The notes beneath the pieces are model-generated. The model was given only the letters and a program-made list of their open reading frames with translations, did not search any database and was not told where the DNA came from. A DNA stretch of 21,962 nt from Clostridia bacterium. GTDB taxonomy: Bacteria; Bacillota; Clostridia; Lachnospirales; WQUN01. The stretch covers positions 1 through 21,962 of the forward strand of contig BNUF01000027.1 of assembly GCA_025997155.1 (NCBI GenBank). The letters are read 5' to 3'. A program made the translations under genes and the position numbers. Positions 13,339 through 21,854 of the stretch are shown here, in pieces (position 1 is the first letter of the stretch; every line of letters starts with the position of its first letter).

Positions 13339-13988
13339 GTTTCAACCATTGTTGTTGAGCAAACTCGACCTCCGCGATTTTCGCTATATTTTGGACGATT
13401 CGGCTGATGTTAATGAGATTGATTTCGCGAACTACAGTGATTGTATGGTGTATTTTCATCAACTCAATCACTAACTTAGGGAAAGTGCTTCATGAAAATG
13501 GTGTTAAGACCATATGTATCACGGGCGATGTGCCTTTGGAAAATCGGCAACAGATTCTTGCCAAATTCAAAGGCTGCGAATTTACGGTACTACTCACAAA
13601 TCCGTATACGCTGGCAGAATCGGTCTCCTTGCATGGCGTATTTCACGACGCGGTGTATTATGAGTACAGCTACAACCTTGTACATCTTCTCCAGTTCAAA
13701 GACCACATCCGCCGTTTAGGACTGTTGCCAGAGCAGTACACACCGTATTATTTTTTGCAAAATGCGTATGATGCCGATGGCAATGTCTGTTCGCTGGACG
13801 AGCAAATTTATTTGCGTCTGCGTGAAAAGGAGCAGACAACGCTGAACGCCATTGACAACAACGTCCTTGAATCTATGCCGACGAGCGATGAGGATTTGGA
13901 GCGAATTTTTGCGGTCGACCTCGCAATTCATTCCAATGTTTTCCCTATTCTTTACATAAATCGTTTTCTGCGCTATAATGAAATCTAA
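13335..13988 (+). pseudogene. SNF2-type helicase, C-terminal fragment with frameshift
   Basis: From about 13335 one frame reads TPKFQPLLLSKLDLRDFRYIL. Near 13425 coding passes to another frame: TTVIVWCIFINSITNLGKVL, then ICITGDVP, FTVLLTNPYTLAESVSLH, YNLVHLLQFKDHIRRLG and PYYFLQNAYDADG. These are helicase motifs IV, V and VI of SNF2-like ATPases, with the usual QxKDRxHRxG altered to QFKDHIRRLG. The N-terminal ATPase half is absent and there is no start signal, so this is a dead fragment. SNF2 helicases of this kind are often parts of restriction or other defence loci. Confidence 0.7.
13951..13979 (+). promoter_or_regulatory. Near-consensus sigma-70-type promoter
   Basis: TTTACA (13951-13956), a 17-base spacer and TATAAT (13974-13979). 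It lies at the end of the helicase fragment, just upstream of the nuclease-fragment start at 14002 and its AGAGGTGA ribosome site, so that fragment may be expressed. Confidence 0.65.
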
Positions 13989-14001
13989 AGAGGTGACGGT
14001 G

Positions 14002-14505
14002 ATGAGCGAAGACTACGCAAAAATCCAGCGAGTGATAAGCCTTATCATAACCGACCACACGCTAATTAATGACAGCCCGAAGTATCACAACCGATATACA
14101 TTGCGTGACCCCGAAACGGGTTCGGAGTTTACTGATTTGATTGAAGTGAACGTCTTAGAGCTTCCGAAACTGCCACCCGCGGAGGACGGCTCGAAGCTGT
14201 GGGAATGGATGAAATTTTTAGATGCCAGACGAAGTGAGGACTTGGATATGATAGCCGAAAAAAACCCGCAAGTAAAGAAAGCCGTCGTGCGCTTGTTGGA
14301 GCTTTCGGGCGATGAGCACACAAGGTTGCTGTACGAGTCACGACAGAAGATGGGGTGGGATAACCAAGCGAGGGAACGGTCGGCGCGACTTGAAGGAGTA
14401 CAAGATGTCGCTCTCAAACTTATTGCAAGGGGTAGACCGATTGGTGAAATCATTGAAGATACTGGCTTAACCCGCGATGAAGTTGCGGAGCTGACGTCGC
14501 GGTAA
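14002..14505 (+). CDS. Rpn-family PD-(D/E)XK nuclease/transposase, C-terminal part only
   Basis: 167 residues from an ATG at 14002 with AGAGGTGA upstream. The sequence VISLIITDHTLINDSPKYHN, then DLIEVNVLELPKLP and the ending GRPIGEIIEDTGLTRDEVAEL, match the second half of Rpn-type recombination-promoting nucleases, which are usually about 300 residues. The N-terminal half with the PD-(D/E)XK catalytic residues is missing, so nuclease activity is unlikely. A good promoter (13951-13979) and ribosome site precede it, which is unusual for a mere remnant. Rpn genes are known to make short C-terminal products from internal starts; this could be such a product left standing alone. Confidence 0.65.
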   Translation: MSEDYAKIQRVISLIITDHTLINDSPKYHNRYTLRDPETGSEFTDLIEVNVLELPKLPPAEDGSKLWEWMKFLDARRSEDLDMIAEKNPQVKKAVVRLLELSGDEHTRLLYESRQKMGWDNQARERSARLEGVQDVALKLIARGRPIGEIIEDTGLTRDEVAELTSR

Positions 14506-14616
14506 TTATCGGCACTAAATTTTCAACTCGAAGTTAAAGTCGGAAATTTTTCGTTCTGGCAGACCCGAATTAGTGGGAATCAAAAACTCGCCAAATCCTT
14601 TGCAAAGCCTTTGTTT

Positions 14617-15475
14617 TCAAGGGCTTATGGTGTGCTGATTATCAAGCCCACGCTCTTGAAGATAGATAAGCGTCTTTGCCATACTCTTTAGATTTTGACC
14701 TTTTGCCCAACGCTCGTACCCTACGCCCTTACCCTCCCGCATTTTTCGTTCAATATCAATAAGCAGACTCGGAGTTTCGGATACGACGATATTTATTGTT
14801 ACGGGAGCTTTACCCGCAGGAGAAGTAACGATACGCCGCAATGCAATGCGTTCGCGTATAGCGTCCTCGGTGTAATCGCCGCTAAGTGTCTCAAGGCGGG
14901 TAGGGCGTTGTTGGTCGGGTAATTTGAACCGCATATGCTTCCCGCGCCGCTCGGCGGTGATACCCATCGAACGAATGATGTCGATAAATTCCTCAAAGGT
15001 ATTCGGTGATTGTGATAGTTCCTCGTCAATGGCTCGGCGTAGCCTCTCGTGAAACGACGGCGGTCTGTTTTCGCCGAACATATATTTGGCGTAATCCTTG
15101 CCGGGGCTTGGCTTTGGTTTTTCTATAACGGATAGTCCGTTCTCGATGCAGATTAAATCACTGATTCGGCGTAACGCAAAAGCCGAGTGAAAAAGTTCCG
15201 AAACTTCCTTCGGCAGTCCAAATCTACAGAGTTCCAAATTATGTGGTTATGGACACAATTTGTATTGATATGAGTACAGACTATAAAAGCGTAATTCCCT
15301 TTGGTGAAACGCATAGCAAGTTCATACCCGATTCGGTTGGCTTCCGCCGGCGTTATTTCGTTAGGAGCAAAAGATTGGCGGGCTTGATACGCGATGACTG
15401 AACGCTTGCCTTGGTTGCGTCCCGTATATACCTTTTGAGCGCGCAGGGATTTACCAAAACACAATATATCTTCCC
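14617..15475 (-). pseudogene. MOB relaxase, truncated at both ends and frameshifted
   Basis: Relaxase sequence in two frames. The first (about 15475-15195) reads VYTGRNQGKRSVIAYQARQS, ITPAEANRIGYELAMRF, INTNCVHNHIIWNSVDLDC and RKFRNF, including the histidine motif HNH. The second (about 15190-14617) continues FHSAFALRRISDLICIENG and ends RWAKGQNLKSMAKTLIYLQ. The change of frame falls at a run of five A (plus strand 15190-15194), consistent with a one-base loss. About 100 N-terminal residues, including the catalytic Tyr region, are missing, and the usual C-terminal coiled coil is absent. It would once have nicked oriT of a Tn1549-like element with MobC. The following 14506-14616 holds nothing I can identify. 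Confidence 0.8.
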
Positions 15476-15478
15476 AGC

Positions 15479-16743
15479 TTGAAAGCATATGTGAGAGCGG
15501 ACGGTATAAAACCAGAAGATATCGCGGAAATCCTCGCCATAGATGATTGTGAGCGAATTTTGCTTTTCCCCTACTATTTGGTTGACGACAAAACGATATA
15601 CTATGAATTGACATTGGATATTGATATAGTCAAGGCTCTTTATAATCGTGAATATGTGTATGGAACATATTGGATTTATTGCGCTTTTGCCTATCTCGGT
15701 TCACGTTTCTTAACAGCCTTGACTATAAAAGCAAATTCGCGGATTTCTTGAAAAAAATTGACGAGCAAAGATTAAAAGAGCTTTGCGAATCAATGTCGCG
15801 CGTTAGCGAACAAAACAAAGCGGGCTATAAAGCAACGCTCCGTCTTGAAACAAAGTCCGACCGCGATATTGTGGAACGCGTTACATACCGCGCTTTTCTA
15901 AACGCCGAACATTCCGGGGGCAATGAAGCTTTGCTTGCGCGAAAACTTCGTAATTGCGACGCGTTTGTGAAAGAACTTGATTATGTCACTGAATTAAATG
16001 GTGAGGTTATCGGAAACATAATGTACACGCGCAGTAAAATTGTTGGCGGCGGCAATGAATGGGACTCACTTACGTTCGGACCCGTCAGCGTACTGCCGAA
16101 ATATCAACGGGACGGCGTTGGTTCCGCGCTGATACATAAAACGCTTGAAGTTGCCCGTGAGCTTGGTTATCGCGCCGTGCTGATTTTCGGTCACGAAAAT
16201 TATTATCCGCGTTTCGGGTTCAAACCCGCGTCGGAGTATGGCATAACTACAGCGGAAGGTGAAAACTTTCCAGGGTTTATGGCTTTGCCTCTGTACGACG
16301 GTGCGCTTGACGGCGTTTCTGGCAAATTATTTTGCGATGACGTATATTTCACGCTCGACAAATCAGAATCGGACGCGTTTAACAAAAAATGCTCCGCGCC
16401 TATGAATATTGACGAATATATTGAAACGCAGCCTATATACTATCAGTCTTTCTTGCGCCGTGTACGAGGCGTAATCCACACCGCCGTGCCTGACTCTATC
16501 GAAAAAATTTCCTATCAAATGCCCACCTTTTGGCACGGGCAAAACTTAATTCACTTCGCCGCGTTCAAGAAACACATCGGGATTTATCCAGGAGCGGAGG
16601 CAATGGCGCATTTTACGCCACGTCTGTGCCATTACAAAACGAGCAAAGGTGCGGTTCAATTTCCATATCAGGATTTCGGCGATGAACAGCTAACACTGAT
16701 TGGGGAAATTGTTGGTTGGTGTGCCAAAAATAATAGGTCGTGA
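15479..16743 (+). pseudogene. GNAT acetyltransferase-DUF1801 fusion, interrupted by a MITE
   Basis: Downstream part (from about 15780): a GNAT domain (RAFLNAEHSGGNEALLARKL, FGPVSVLPKYQRDGVGSALI with the acetyl-CoA loop, PRFGFKPASEYGI), then a DUF1801 domain (YYQSFLRRVRGVIHTAVPDS, YQMPTFWHG, HIGIYPGAEAM). Upstream part (15479-15626, KAYVRADGIKPEDIAEILAI, LPYYL-like VDDKTIYYELTLDID) is an unrecognised domain. Deleting 101 bases, the short element plus one TA, joins the two parts in one frame (...LTLDID-KSKFADFLKKIDEQ...), so the intact gene covered both. The GNAT-DUF1801 part could still be made from the internal ATG near 15793, but no good ribosome site is seen. It is wedged between the relaxase remnant and mobC on the opposite strand. 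Confidence 0.75.
15625..15727. mobile_element. MITE with IS630-type termini and TA duplication
   Basis: TATAGTCAAGGCT at 15625-15637 and its exact reverse complement at 15715-15727 bound a 99-bp non-coding element (15627-15725) flanked by TA on both sides. The termini equal that of the IS630-family element at 115-127. Removing the element plus one TA restores a continuous reading frame in the host gene, a strong sign of a real insertion. Confidence 0.85.
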
Positions 16744-16865
16744 ACAATATGTCATTTACTTGTTGTTTATAGTTCCGTGTCGCTCTCATTTTTGTTTTTG
16801 CTCGGAGCTTTTTCTTTTCGAGGTGGCTTCTCCGCAACTCACGTTGCGTTCACCTTGCGGATTGG

Positions 16866-17213
16866 CTACTTGACTTTTGCAAGCCTCTCTAAAATTTTCC
16901 GAGCGGATTCCCAAAGCTCGTCATACTGTTGCCGCAAGTCGTCTACGTCGGAGGCGTAAATCGAACGGGTTTCGTTTGCGCGTTTGGCGATTTGATTCAC
17001 GTTCAGCCCGACACGGCGTAACAGCGTTATCATCTCCCTTATGTCCACCATATCCAAAGTTATGTGATAGCCGTCGATAGCCATTTTACGCAGATACGCC
17101 CCAAGGCTTATAACGCACATTTCCTCCATACGTTTACGGATTTCCGCCGCCTCGTCCTCTGTCGCCCGAAAGTGAAATTTGATTGAACGGAGCGGTTCTT
17201 TATCGGTTGTCAT
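16866..17213 (-). CDS. mobC: MobC-type mobilisation (relaxosome) protein
   Basis: 115 residues from the ATG at 17213 (MTTDKEPLRSIKFHFRATED), chosen over an upstream in-frame ATG because the family begins here and the gene ahead ends at 17200. A ribbon-helix-helix-like N-terminus (SIKFHFRATEDEAAEI) is followed by the helical MobC region (ISLGAYLRKMAIDGY, LLRRVGLNVNQIAKRANE). MobC binds oriT and helps the relaxase open the DNA. The relaxase partner downstream is broken, so it is probably an orphan, but it is itself intact. The 122 bases between its stop and the GNAT gene hold only a stop-broken basic tail. Confidence 0.88.
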   Translation of the reverse strand: MTTDKEPLRSIKFHFRATEDEAAEIRKRMEEMCVISLGAYLRKMAIDGYHITLDMVDIREMITLLRRVGLNVNQIAKRANETRSIYASDVDDLRQQYDELWESARKILERLAKVK

Positions 17214-17406
17214 AAAGCAATTCCTCCCCAAAGAAATTTGAAAAATCATCATTGACGATATATTTCAACTTTTGAAGTACGCCATACACGGTGGCGCGAG
17301 CGTCAGAATCATAAATAGCGGACATTGCCACCGAAATATTTGCGGCGGTCACAGTACGCGATGTTTCATAGTAAATTGTGAATATTTCCTCGATTTCAGA
17401 AGTCAT
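17200..17406 (-). CDS. Small hypothetical protein of the conjugative element
   Basis: 68 residues (MTSEIEEIFTIYYETSRTVT, AANISVAMSAIYDSDARATV). Its stop overlaps the start of mobC by 14 bases and its ATG overlaps the stop of the remnant ahead (TTATGAC), so the three are translationally linked. The predicted helix pattern could be a small winged-helix or helix-turn-helix, but no family is recognised. Confidence 0.55.
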   Translation of the reverse strand: MTSEIEEIFTIYYETSRTVTAANISVAMSAIYDSDARATVYGVLQKLKYIVNDDFSNFFGEELLYDNR

Positions 17407-17870
17407 AATTTTTTTGTCTCCTTTGCTTTATACGGGTTCTCCATATAGTCAATTACGTCTTTGAAAGCCATCGCGTCACCGCCTTGGCGAACAAAAAAAG
17501 CCGCCTGCGACTTAATTGTCACAGGTAGCTTCCGTAAAATTATTATATTTCCGATTCGTCTTTATATTTTGTTTTTATCGCTGGTTTTTTGTCGTAACAG
17601 AAGTGTATCCTTTCGCCGTTTTTGCCTGTTTCTGGATTTATCGCCGATGTTTCCGTTCCAGTGCCGCACATCAAGTCTTGACCATTTGGACGCGAATAAA
17701 CTCAAATATCGGCGTTATTTCCTCGTCACTGTCGTATAGCTCAAGCGCGTCACATACGGGTTATTTCCGCGTATTTATCCAAGCTGCCGCCTCCAGTCTT
17801 TCGTATGCACAAAACGTGTGCAACTGGCACACTACGCCCTTTCAAGTCCTATTATAACATAGGTCGGGCG
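17403..17870 (-). pseudogene. Decayed gene(s) of the conjugative element
   Basis: The last part reads LPVTIKSQAAFFVRQGG, then DAMAFKDVIDYMENPYK to a TGA at 17403-17405. Further upstream, other frames show likely coding pieces such as ALELYDSDEEITPIFEFI and ETGKNGERIHFCYDKKP, broken by stops and frameshifts. I take this as one or two element genes in decay and cannot name the family. The shortest intact possibility is a 22-residue peptide from the ATG at 17471. Confidence 0.45.
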
Positions 17871-17903
17871 ACAATTGGTAAAAATTTTTGCAACGAACAG
17901 CAC

Positions 17904-18425
17904 TTATATTTCGTTACGTTCTTTCGGTTTCTGTTCCTCGTCTTTAGCTTTATGCGGCGGCTTGGGCGTGTCCTTGTCTTTTTTGATGGCGTAAAGCACA
18001 GAATTGTAACCATCTGCGCGTGGCAAATTATCGCGGCAGGTATCGCCAAATACGATTGACCTAACGGTTCTACGCCCTTCGCCGCTCTCCGTTTGTGTAG
18101 GCTCTTCGGTAATTTTGGATTCTGCATAATCCGCTATCTCAAAGCCAAATATGCCGTCGAAATTTTCAATCTCGGCGCGGCTGTCCGCGCCGCCCTCAGT
18201 GCCGTCAGCGTAAAGCAAATAGACATCATGTCCGCTGTCGTAACGGGCAAGGGCTTCTTCCCGCGTCATAGGCTGCATACCTTGCCAATCATAGCCGTAT
18301 TCGAGCATATCGGATTGGGTTAATTGATACGCGGAAGGTTCTTCTAAGTGGTCAACGCTTTCGGGGACATCGTCCGCGATAATTTCTTTGTTAATGTATT
18401 TGTCTTGTCGTGATTTTTTAGCCAT
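17904..18425 (-). CDS. DUF4316-like protein of Tn1549-type elements
   Basis: 173 residues from the ATG at 18425, preceded by AGAAGGAGGG. It contains TREEALARYDSGHDVYLLYA and GTEGGADSRAEIENFDGIFG, typical of DUF4316-type proteins carried by Clostridial conjugative elements. The C-terminus (DGYNSVLYAIKKDKDTPKPP plus a basic tail) closely resembles that of the broken gene ahead. Function is unknown. The reading frame is intact, in contrast to most of its neighbours. Confidence 0.65.
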   Translation of the reverse strand: MAKKSRQDKYINKEIIADDVPESVDHLEEPSAYQLTQSDMLEYGYDWQGMQPMTREEALARYDSGHDVYLLYADGTEGGADSRAEIENFDGIFGFEIADYAESKITEEPTQTESGEGRRTVRSIVFGDTCRDNLPRADGYNSVLYAIKKDKDTPKPPHKAKDEEQKPKERNEI

Positions 18426-18461
18426 AAAATCCCTCCTTCTAAAAGCAGCAGCCGTTGACAA

Positions 18462-18950
18462 CTACTCATCCCTGTCAACATTGGTAGATTTTGACTTGGT
18501 TTGCGATTTTGTCTTGTGCGGCGGCTTGGGCGCAGTCTTGCTCTTTTCAATAACCGTTAAAACGGAGGTGTAGCCATCGGGACGCTCCGCTTCGAGTGTT
18601 TTAAGCGCGTTTGGGGCAATCTCGACATTGCCCCGCCCCGCTTCCTTTGCCCGAAGAAGCCCGCACATAGCGGAGCTTACAATTCGATACTCCTCTGGCA
18701 CATTGCCTTTGTAATATTCTGTAAACTCGTCGTACTTAACGCAAACGTACTCGCACCCTACAAACACGCCGCCTCTTTCAAATCGCAGCAGTAGTATCCG
18801 AGGTTGTAATTCCGCGCCCCGTCGCGAATCATAAACTGCCACGTCACACAATCTCTGACAGCTTCGGGGTTGCACCCAATGACATCGCCGCGAAAAGCTC
18901 TTTGCAGAGCCGCGTCTCGCTGTCGGGCAATTCGCGCTTCATGCAGTTTG
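18462..18950 (-). pseudogene. Frameshifted conjugative-element gene with DUF4316-type C-terminus
   Basis: One frame reads LHEARIARQRDAALQRAFRG, then EAVRDCVTWQFMIRDG and LGYYCCDLKEA. Near 18775 coding passes to another frame: FVGCEYVCVKYDEFTEYYKG, RIVSSAMCGLLRAKEAGRG and DGYTSVLTVIEKSKTAPKPP. The last segment parallels the end of the protein at 17904, so the two genes share a C-terminal module. The start is unclear. Confidence 0.55.
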
Positions 18951-18966
18951 CTTGTACGTTCGCTTT

Positions 18967-20649
18967 TTATTTGCAGTCTTGATTGGAGCAGAAAAAGCCC
19001 TTTGAGGATTCGGCAACATTCGAGCCGCAGCGCGGGCATTTGCCGATAAGCTTACCGCCTGTTTCACCCTTTGAAGCGTGATTTATACCCTTGTTTCCCT
19101 CATTTGGCAGAGAATCGAACAGGCGTACCATTTCGGGCAAAGGAGCGGAATTCGCCGCCACAAGCTCGTTTGCAAGGTCTTTGATTCCCTCCATAAAATC
19201 CGAGGCGGCAAGCTCACCGTATTCAACTTGTTTAAGTTTTTGCTCCCACTCGGCGGTTAGGAACGGTGATTTTATGTTATCGGGCAAAAGTTGGGCAAGG
19301 TTCATACCTTTTTGAGTAGGCACAAGCTGTTTCTTTTGCCGCTCTACAAAGCCGCGTTTTATCAACTTCTCAATTACCCCCGCGCGAGTAGCGGGAGTTC
19401 CCAGCCCTGTTGATTCGGCTCTGTTGGAAAAGCCTTCCGCACCCGCCGTTTCCATAGCCCGCAAATTTGCCCTTCTGTCAATTTGGGTAGTGTCTCGCCG
19501 TCCTCGTCATCATCGGCAATGTCGTTATTTTTATCAGCTTTATGTTTAAGTGAAGCTATATACGCCGATTCAATAGCTTTCCAGCCGTCTTGCAAAACTG
19601 TCTTTCCTTTTGCTGTAAACTGATGACCTCCGCACTCCAAAACAGTCGTTAGTGCTTCAAAAATATGAACAGGAGCGGTAACGATAAGCAGTCTTGCGGC
19701 GATAAGCGTCAAGATATTCCGTTCGCCTGACGGCAACGCCGACAAATCAGCCTTGGCGAATTCTATCGTTGGAATAATCGCGTAGTGGTCTGAAATCTAA
19801 ATGCCCTTTTCGTAATCGGATTGAAGATAATCCAAAGTTTCCTGCGCGGTAAACCCAAAAATCTTGTTCGCATCACGCTGAAGTGTGGTAAGGTCATACA
19901 GTCTCGGCGGTACGGCAGTCTTCCGCGCTTTTTCTACCGACAGAACAGAAACATTCCGACCGCCTACAGCATTACGGACAGTTTCGGCGGTTTCGCGGTC
20001 TTGTATCCTTTCGCCGCAAACGGTAAACGAACCGCAATCAATTTCGAGAGTATAAAACGGGGTTGACTTAAACGCGGCAATAATTTTCTCGCGCTCGGCA
20101 ATCATTGCCAATGTCGGGGATTGCATTCGCCCGACATTCAAAGTTACGCCGTACAAGCAAGAAAAAAGCGTTGTAAAGATTGTCATAATCCGAATCATCG
20201 CGAAGATTGGCAAAACCATCGCGAATCGCAGAAGTTTCCAAACTGCTTATCCACAGCCGTTTCACGGGTTTTCGGCATTTGCACCAATCATAGACTAACC
20301 GAAAAATCAACTCTCCCTCGCGTCCCGCGTCAGTAGCGCACACAACGGCTTCAACATCGGCGCGGTTCAACAGCGTTTTCAAAACATCAAGCTGTTTTTT
20401 CGTATCTTTCGATGCCGTGTATTTCCAACGCTCCGGCAGAATCGGCAGAGTTTTAAGCGACCACCGTTTATACTTTTCGTCATAGGCTTCGGGCGGCGCA
20501 AGCTCCACCAAATGCCCGTAACACCAACTTACAATCCAGCCGTTTCCGATAAAAAAACCGTCTTTGCGCTCTTTCGCGCCTAAGACAGCCGCAATACTCT
20601 TTGCTGCGGAGGGTTTCTCCGCAATCACTAAATTAAAAGAATCCTTCAT
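18967..20649 (-). pseudogene. topB: DNA topoisomerase III of a conjugative element, decayed
   Basis: ATG at 20649 with AAGGAGTGA. The N-terminal Toprim part is clear (LVIAEKPSAAKSIAAVLGAK, CATDAGREGELIFRLVYDW). Lesions follow. Near 20165 about 17 residues are lost with a frame change, DYDNLYNA joining SCLYGVTLNVGRMQSPTLAM. At 19797 there is an in-frame TAG, and the segment that should hold YPRTDS with the catalytic Tyr is deleted. Near 19475 there is another deletion and frameshift before GLGTPATRAGVIEKL. The gene ends at the zinc-finger CPRCGSNVAESSKGFFCSN without the usual tail. It cannot make active enzyme. It lies 17 bases after the SLOG gene, as in Tn1549-like elements. Confidence 0.88.
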
Positions 20650-20666
20650 ATATTCACTCCTTGTAA

Positions 20667-21137
20667 TTATTCAGCAAGATTTATTACTTCAAGCCCTTGC
20701 ATCCTCGCCATACGAACAGTTTGTCCTGTGCCGCTTTTTCGGTTTTTGAGGTAGGTGACACAAACGCTGCTGTTCTTCACAAGCCACTCGTTACGCAATT
20801 TCATACAACCGTCAAAATATTGTTCGGAAACATAGACAATTTTATCGGCAGAAGATAACAATTTATGGTACGTCTGCCTATCCGCATCCGACCACAACGC
20901 GTCTTGGTTTCGGCAAGGCAAAACGGCGATAAATTTGACGGCAGGGTTACGCTCCCTTTGGCGCAAGAGGGCGAAAGCCGCCATTTGGTCTGCGCCTAAA
21001 GCCATTCCGATATCCCAAAACACCACACCAAGTTCAATCAACCGCTCCAGCGTTTCGTCAAGGCGTTGCCTCAATATCTCGCGTTCTTTTTTCGATAAAT
21101 TTCGATGTCCAGTAAAAAACGCGGTTCGCTCACGCAT
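20667..21137 (-). CDS. SLOG-family (DUF1273-like) protein
   Basis: 156 residues from the ATG at 21137 (MRERTAFFTGHRNLSKKERE), which has GGGAGTGA 5 bases upstream. Motifs include FFTGHRNL near the start, the glycine-rich GMALGADQMAAF, and VTYLKNRKSGTGQTVRMA. This is a Rossmann-like SLOG fold, proposed to bind nucleotide-derived ligands, and is a standard passenger next to topB in Tn1549-type elements. The gene is intact and opposes the XRE regulator, with a palindrome between them. Confidence 0.85.
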   Translation of the reverse strand: MRERTAFFTGHRNLSKKEREILRQRLDETLERLIELGVVFWDIGMALGADQMAAFALLRQRERNPAVKFIAVLPCRNQDALWSDADRQTYHKLLSSADKIVYVSEQYFDGCMKLRNEWLVKNSSVCVTYLKNRKSGTGQTVRMARMQGLEVINLAE

Positions 21138-21153
21138 AAAAATCACTCCCTAA

Positions 21154-21171
21154 TATACGCATATGCGTATA
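21154..21171. promoter_or_regulatory. 18-bp perfect palindrome, likely operator
   Basis: TATACGCATATGCGTATA lies between the divergent SLOG and XRE genes, 17 bases from one start and 43 from the other. This is the classic position for an operator bound by the adjacent XRE regulator and controlling both. Confidence 0.6.
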
Positions 21172-21214
21172 CGCCCACGCGAATATTTGAGTAAAATCTT
21201 TATAGGTGATTCAA

Positions 21215-21457
21215 ATGGATATTAAAACCGCTGTCGTTGAGCGTGTACTTGAGTTATGCAGGGAAAACGATATAAAACCGAATGAGTTGGCGGTGCGTTC
21301 AGGCGTTACGCCGTCGACCATATACAGTATGCTTGACCCGCGCCGAAAAGATTTGTCTATCGTAACATTCAAGAAGATATGCGACGGATTAGACATCACG
21401 CTTGCACAGTTTTTCGACACAGACGTGTTCAACAAGTTGGAGCAAGAGATAAAGTAA
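21215..21457 (+). CDS. XRE-family transcriptional regulator
   Basis: 80 residues from the ATG at 21215 (MDIKTAVVERVLELCRENDI), with AGGTGA 5 bases upstream; an in-frame GTG at 21206 overlaps that ribosome site and is unlikely to be used. Helix-turn-helix: KPNELAVRSGVTPSTIYSML, then LSIVTFKKICDGLDITLAQF. It probably binds the palindrome at 21154 and represses the element operon and itself. It shows the same ITLAQFF ending helix as the regulator at 12664. Confidence 0.88.
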   Translation: MDIKTAVVERVLELCRENDIKPNELAVRSGVTPSTIYSMLDPRRKDLSIVTFKKICDGLDITLAQFFDTDVFNKLEQEIK

Positions 21458-21470
21458 AACTCGGAAAAGA

Positions 21471-21519
21471 AAAAACCGCAACCCCCGATAAGTTCACAGC
21501 AGCGGGGATTTGCGGTTTT
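21471..21519. terminator. Bidirectional terminator between convergent genes
   Basis: AAAAACCGCAA followed by CCCCCG (21471-21487) pairs with CGGGG (21503-21507) and TTTGCGGTTTT (from 21509), around a 15-base loop. A-rich and T-rich flanks on the two sides suit termination of both the XRE gene (+) and the DUF6809-like gene (-). Confidence 0.8.
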
Positions 21520-21531
21520 GTTAATTAGATG

Positions 21532-21825
21532 TTACTGGTCTCCCAAAATCATCTCGTCACTTCGGAAAAAGGCTTCGGCAGTCATCAAAAGCCCCAGCCT
21601 ATACCCGTAAACAAGATTCTTAATGGCGGTCAGCATTGTGACTTCGCCCTGCGCGTCAATGTATTTTTCAAGCAGAGTTTTGTCGTCGCCGCGCAACTGG
21701 GAAAGCGGTTGTTTCTCGTAATCGACAAGCGTTTTCATTGCCTCGCCGAACTCGCTGTCTTGCTCGAAACTTTGATTTTCAAACAAGATGTTGCCTTTGG
21801 CGAATTCCTCTAATATGCTCTTCAT
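21532..21825 (-). CDS. DUF6809-like protein
   Basis: 97 residues from the ATG at 21825 (MKSILEEFAKGNILFENQSF), preceded by GAGGAGG 11 bases upstream; an in-frame ATG further out at 21858 overlaps the end of the next gene. It contains LEKYIDAQGEVTMLTAIKNL and YGYRLGLLMTAEAF, the pattern of DUF6809, small helical proteins common in Clostridia and often near mobile elements. Function unknown. Confidence 0.75.
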   Translation of the reverse strand: MKSILEEFAKGNILFENQSFEQDSEFGEAMKTLVDYEKQPLSQLRGDDKTLLEKYIDAQGEVTMLTAIKNLVYGYRLGLLMTAEAFFRSDEMILGDQ

Positions 21826-21854
21826 TATAACGATACCTCCTCGTATAATAATGT

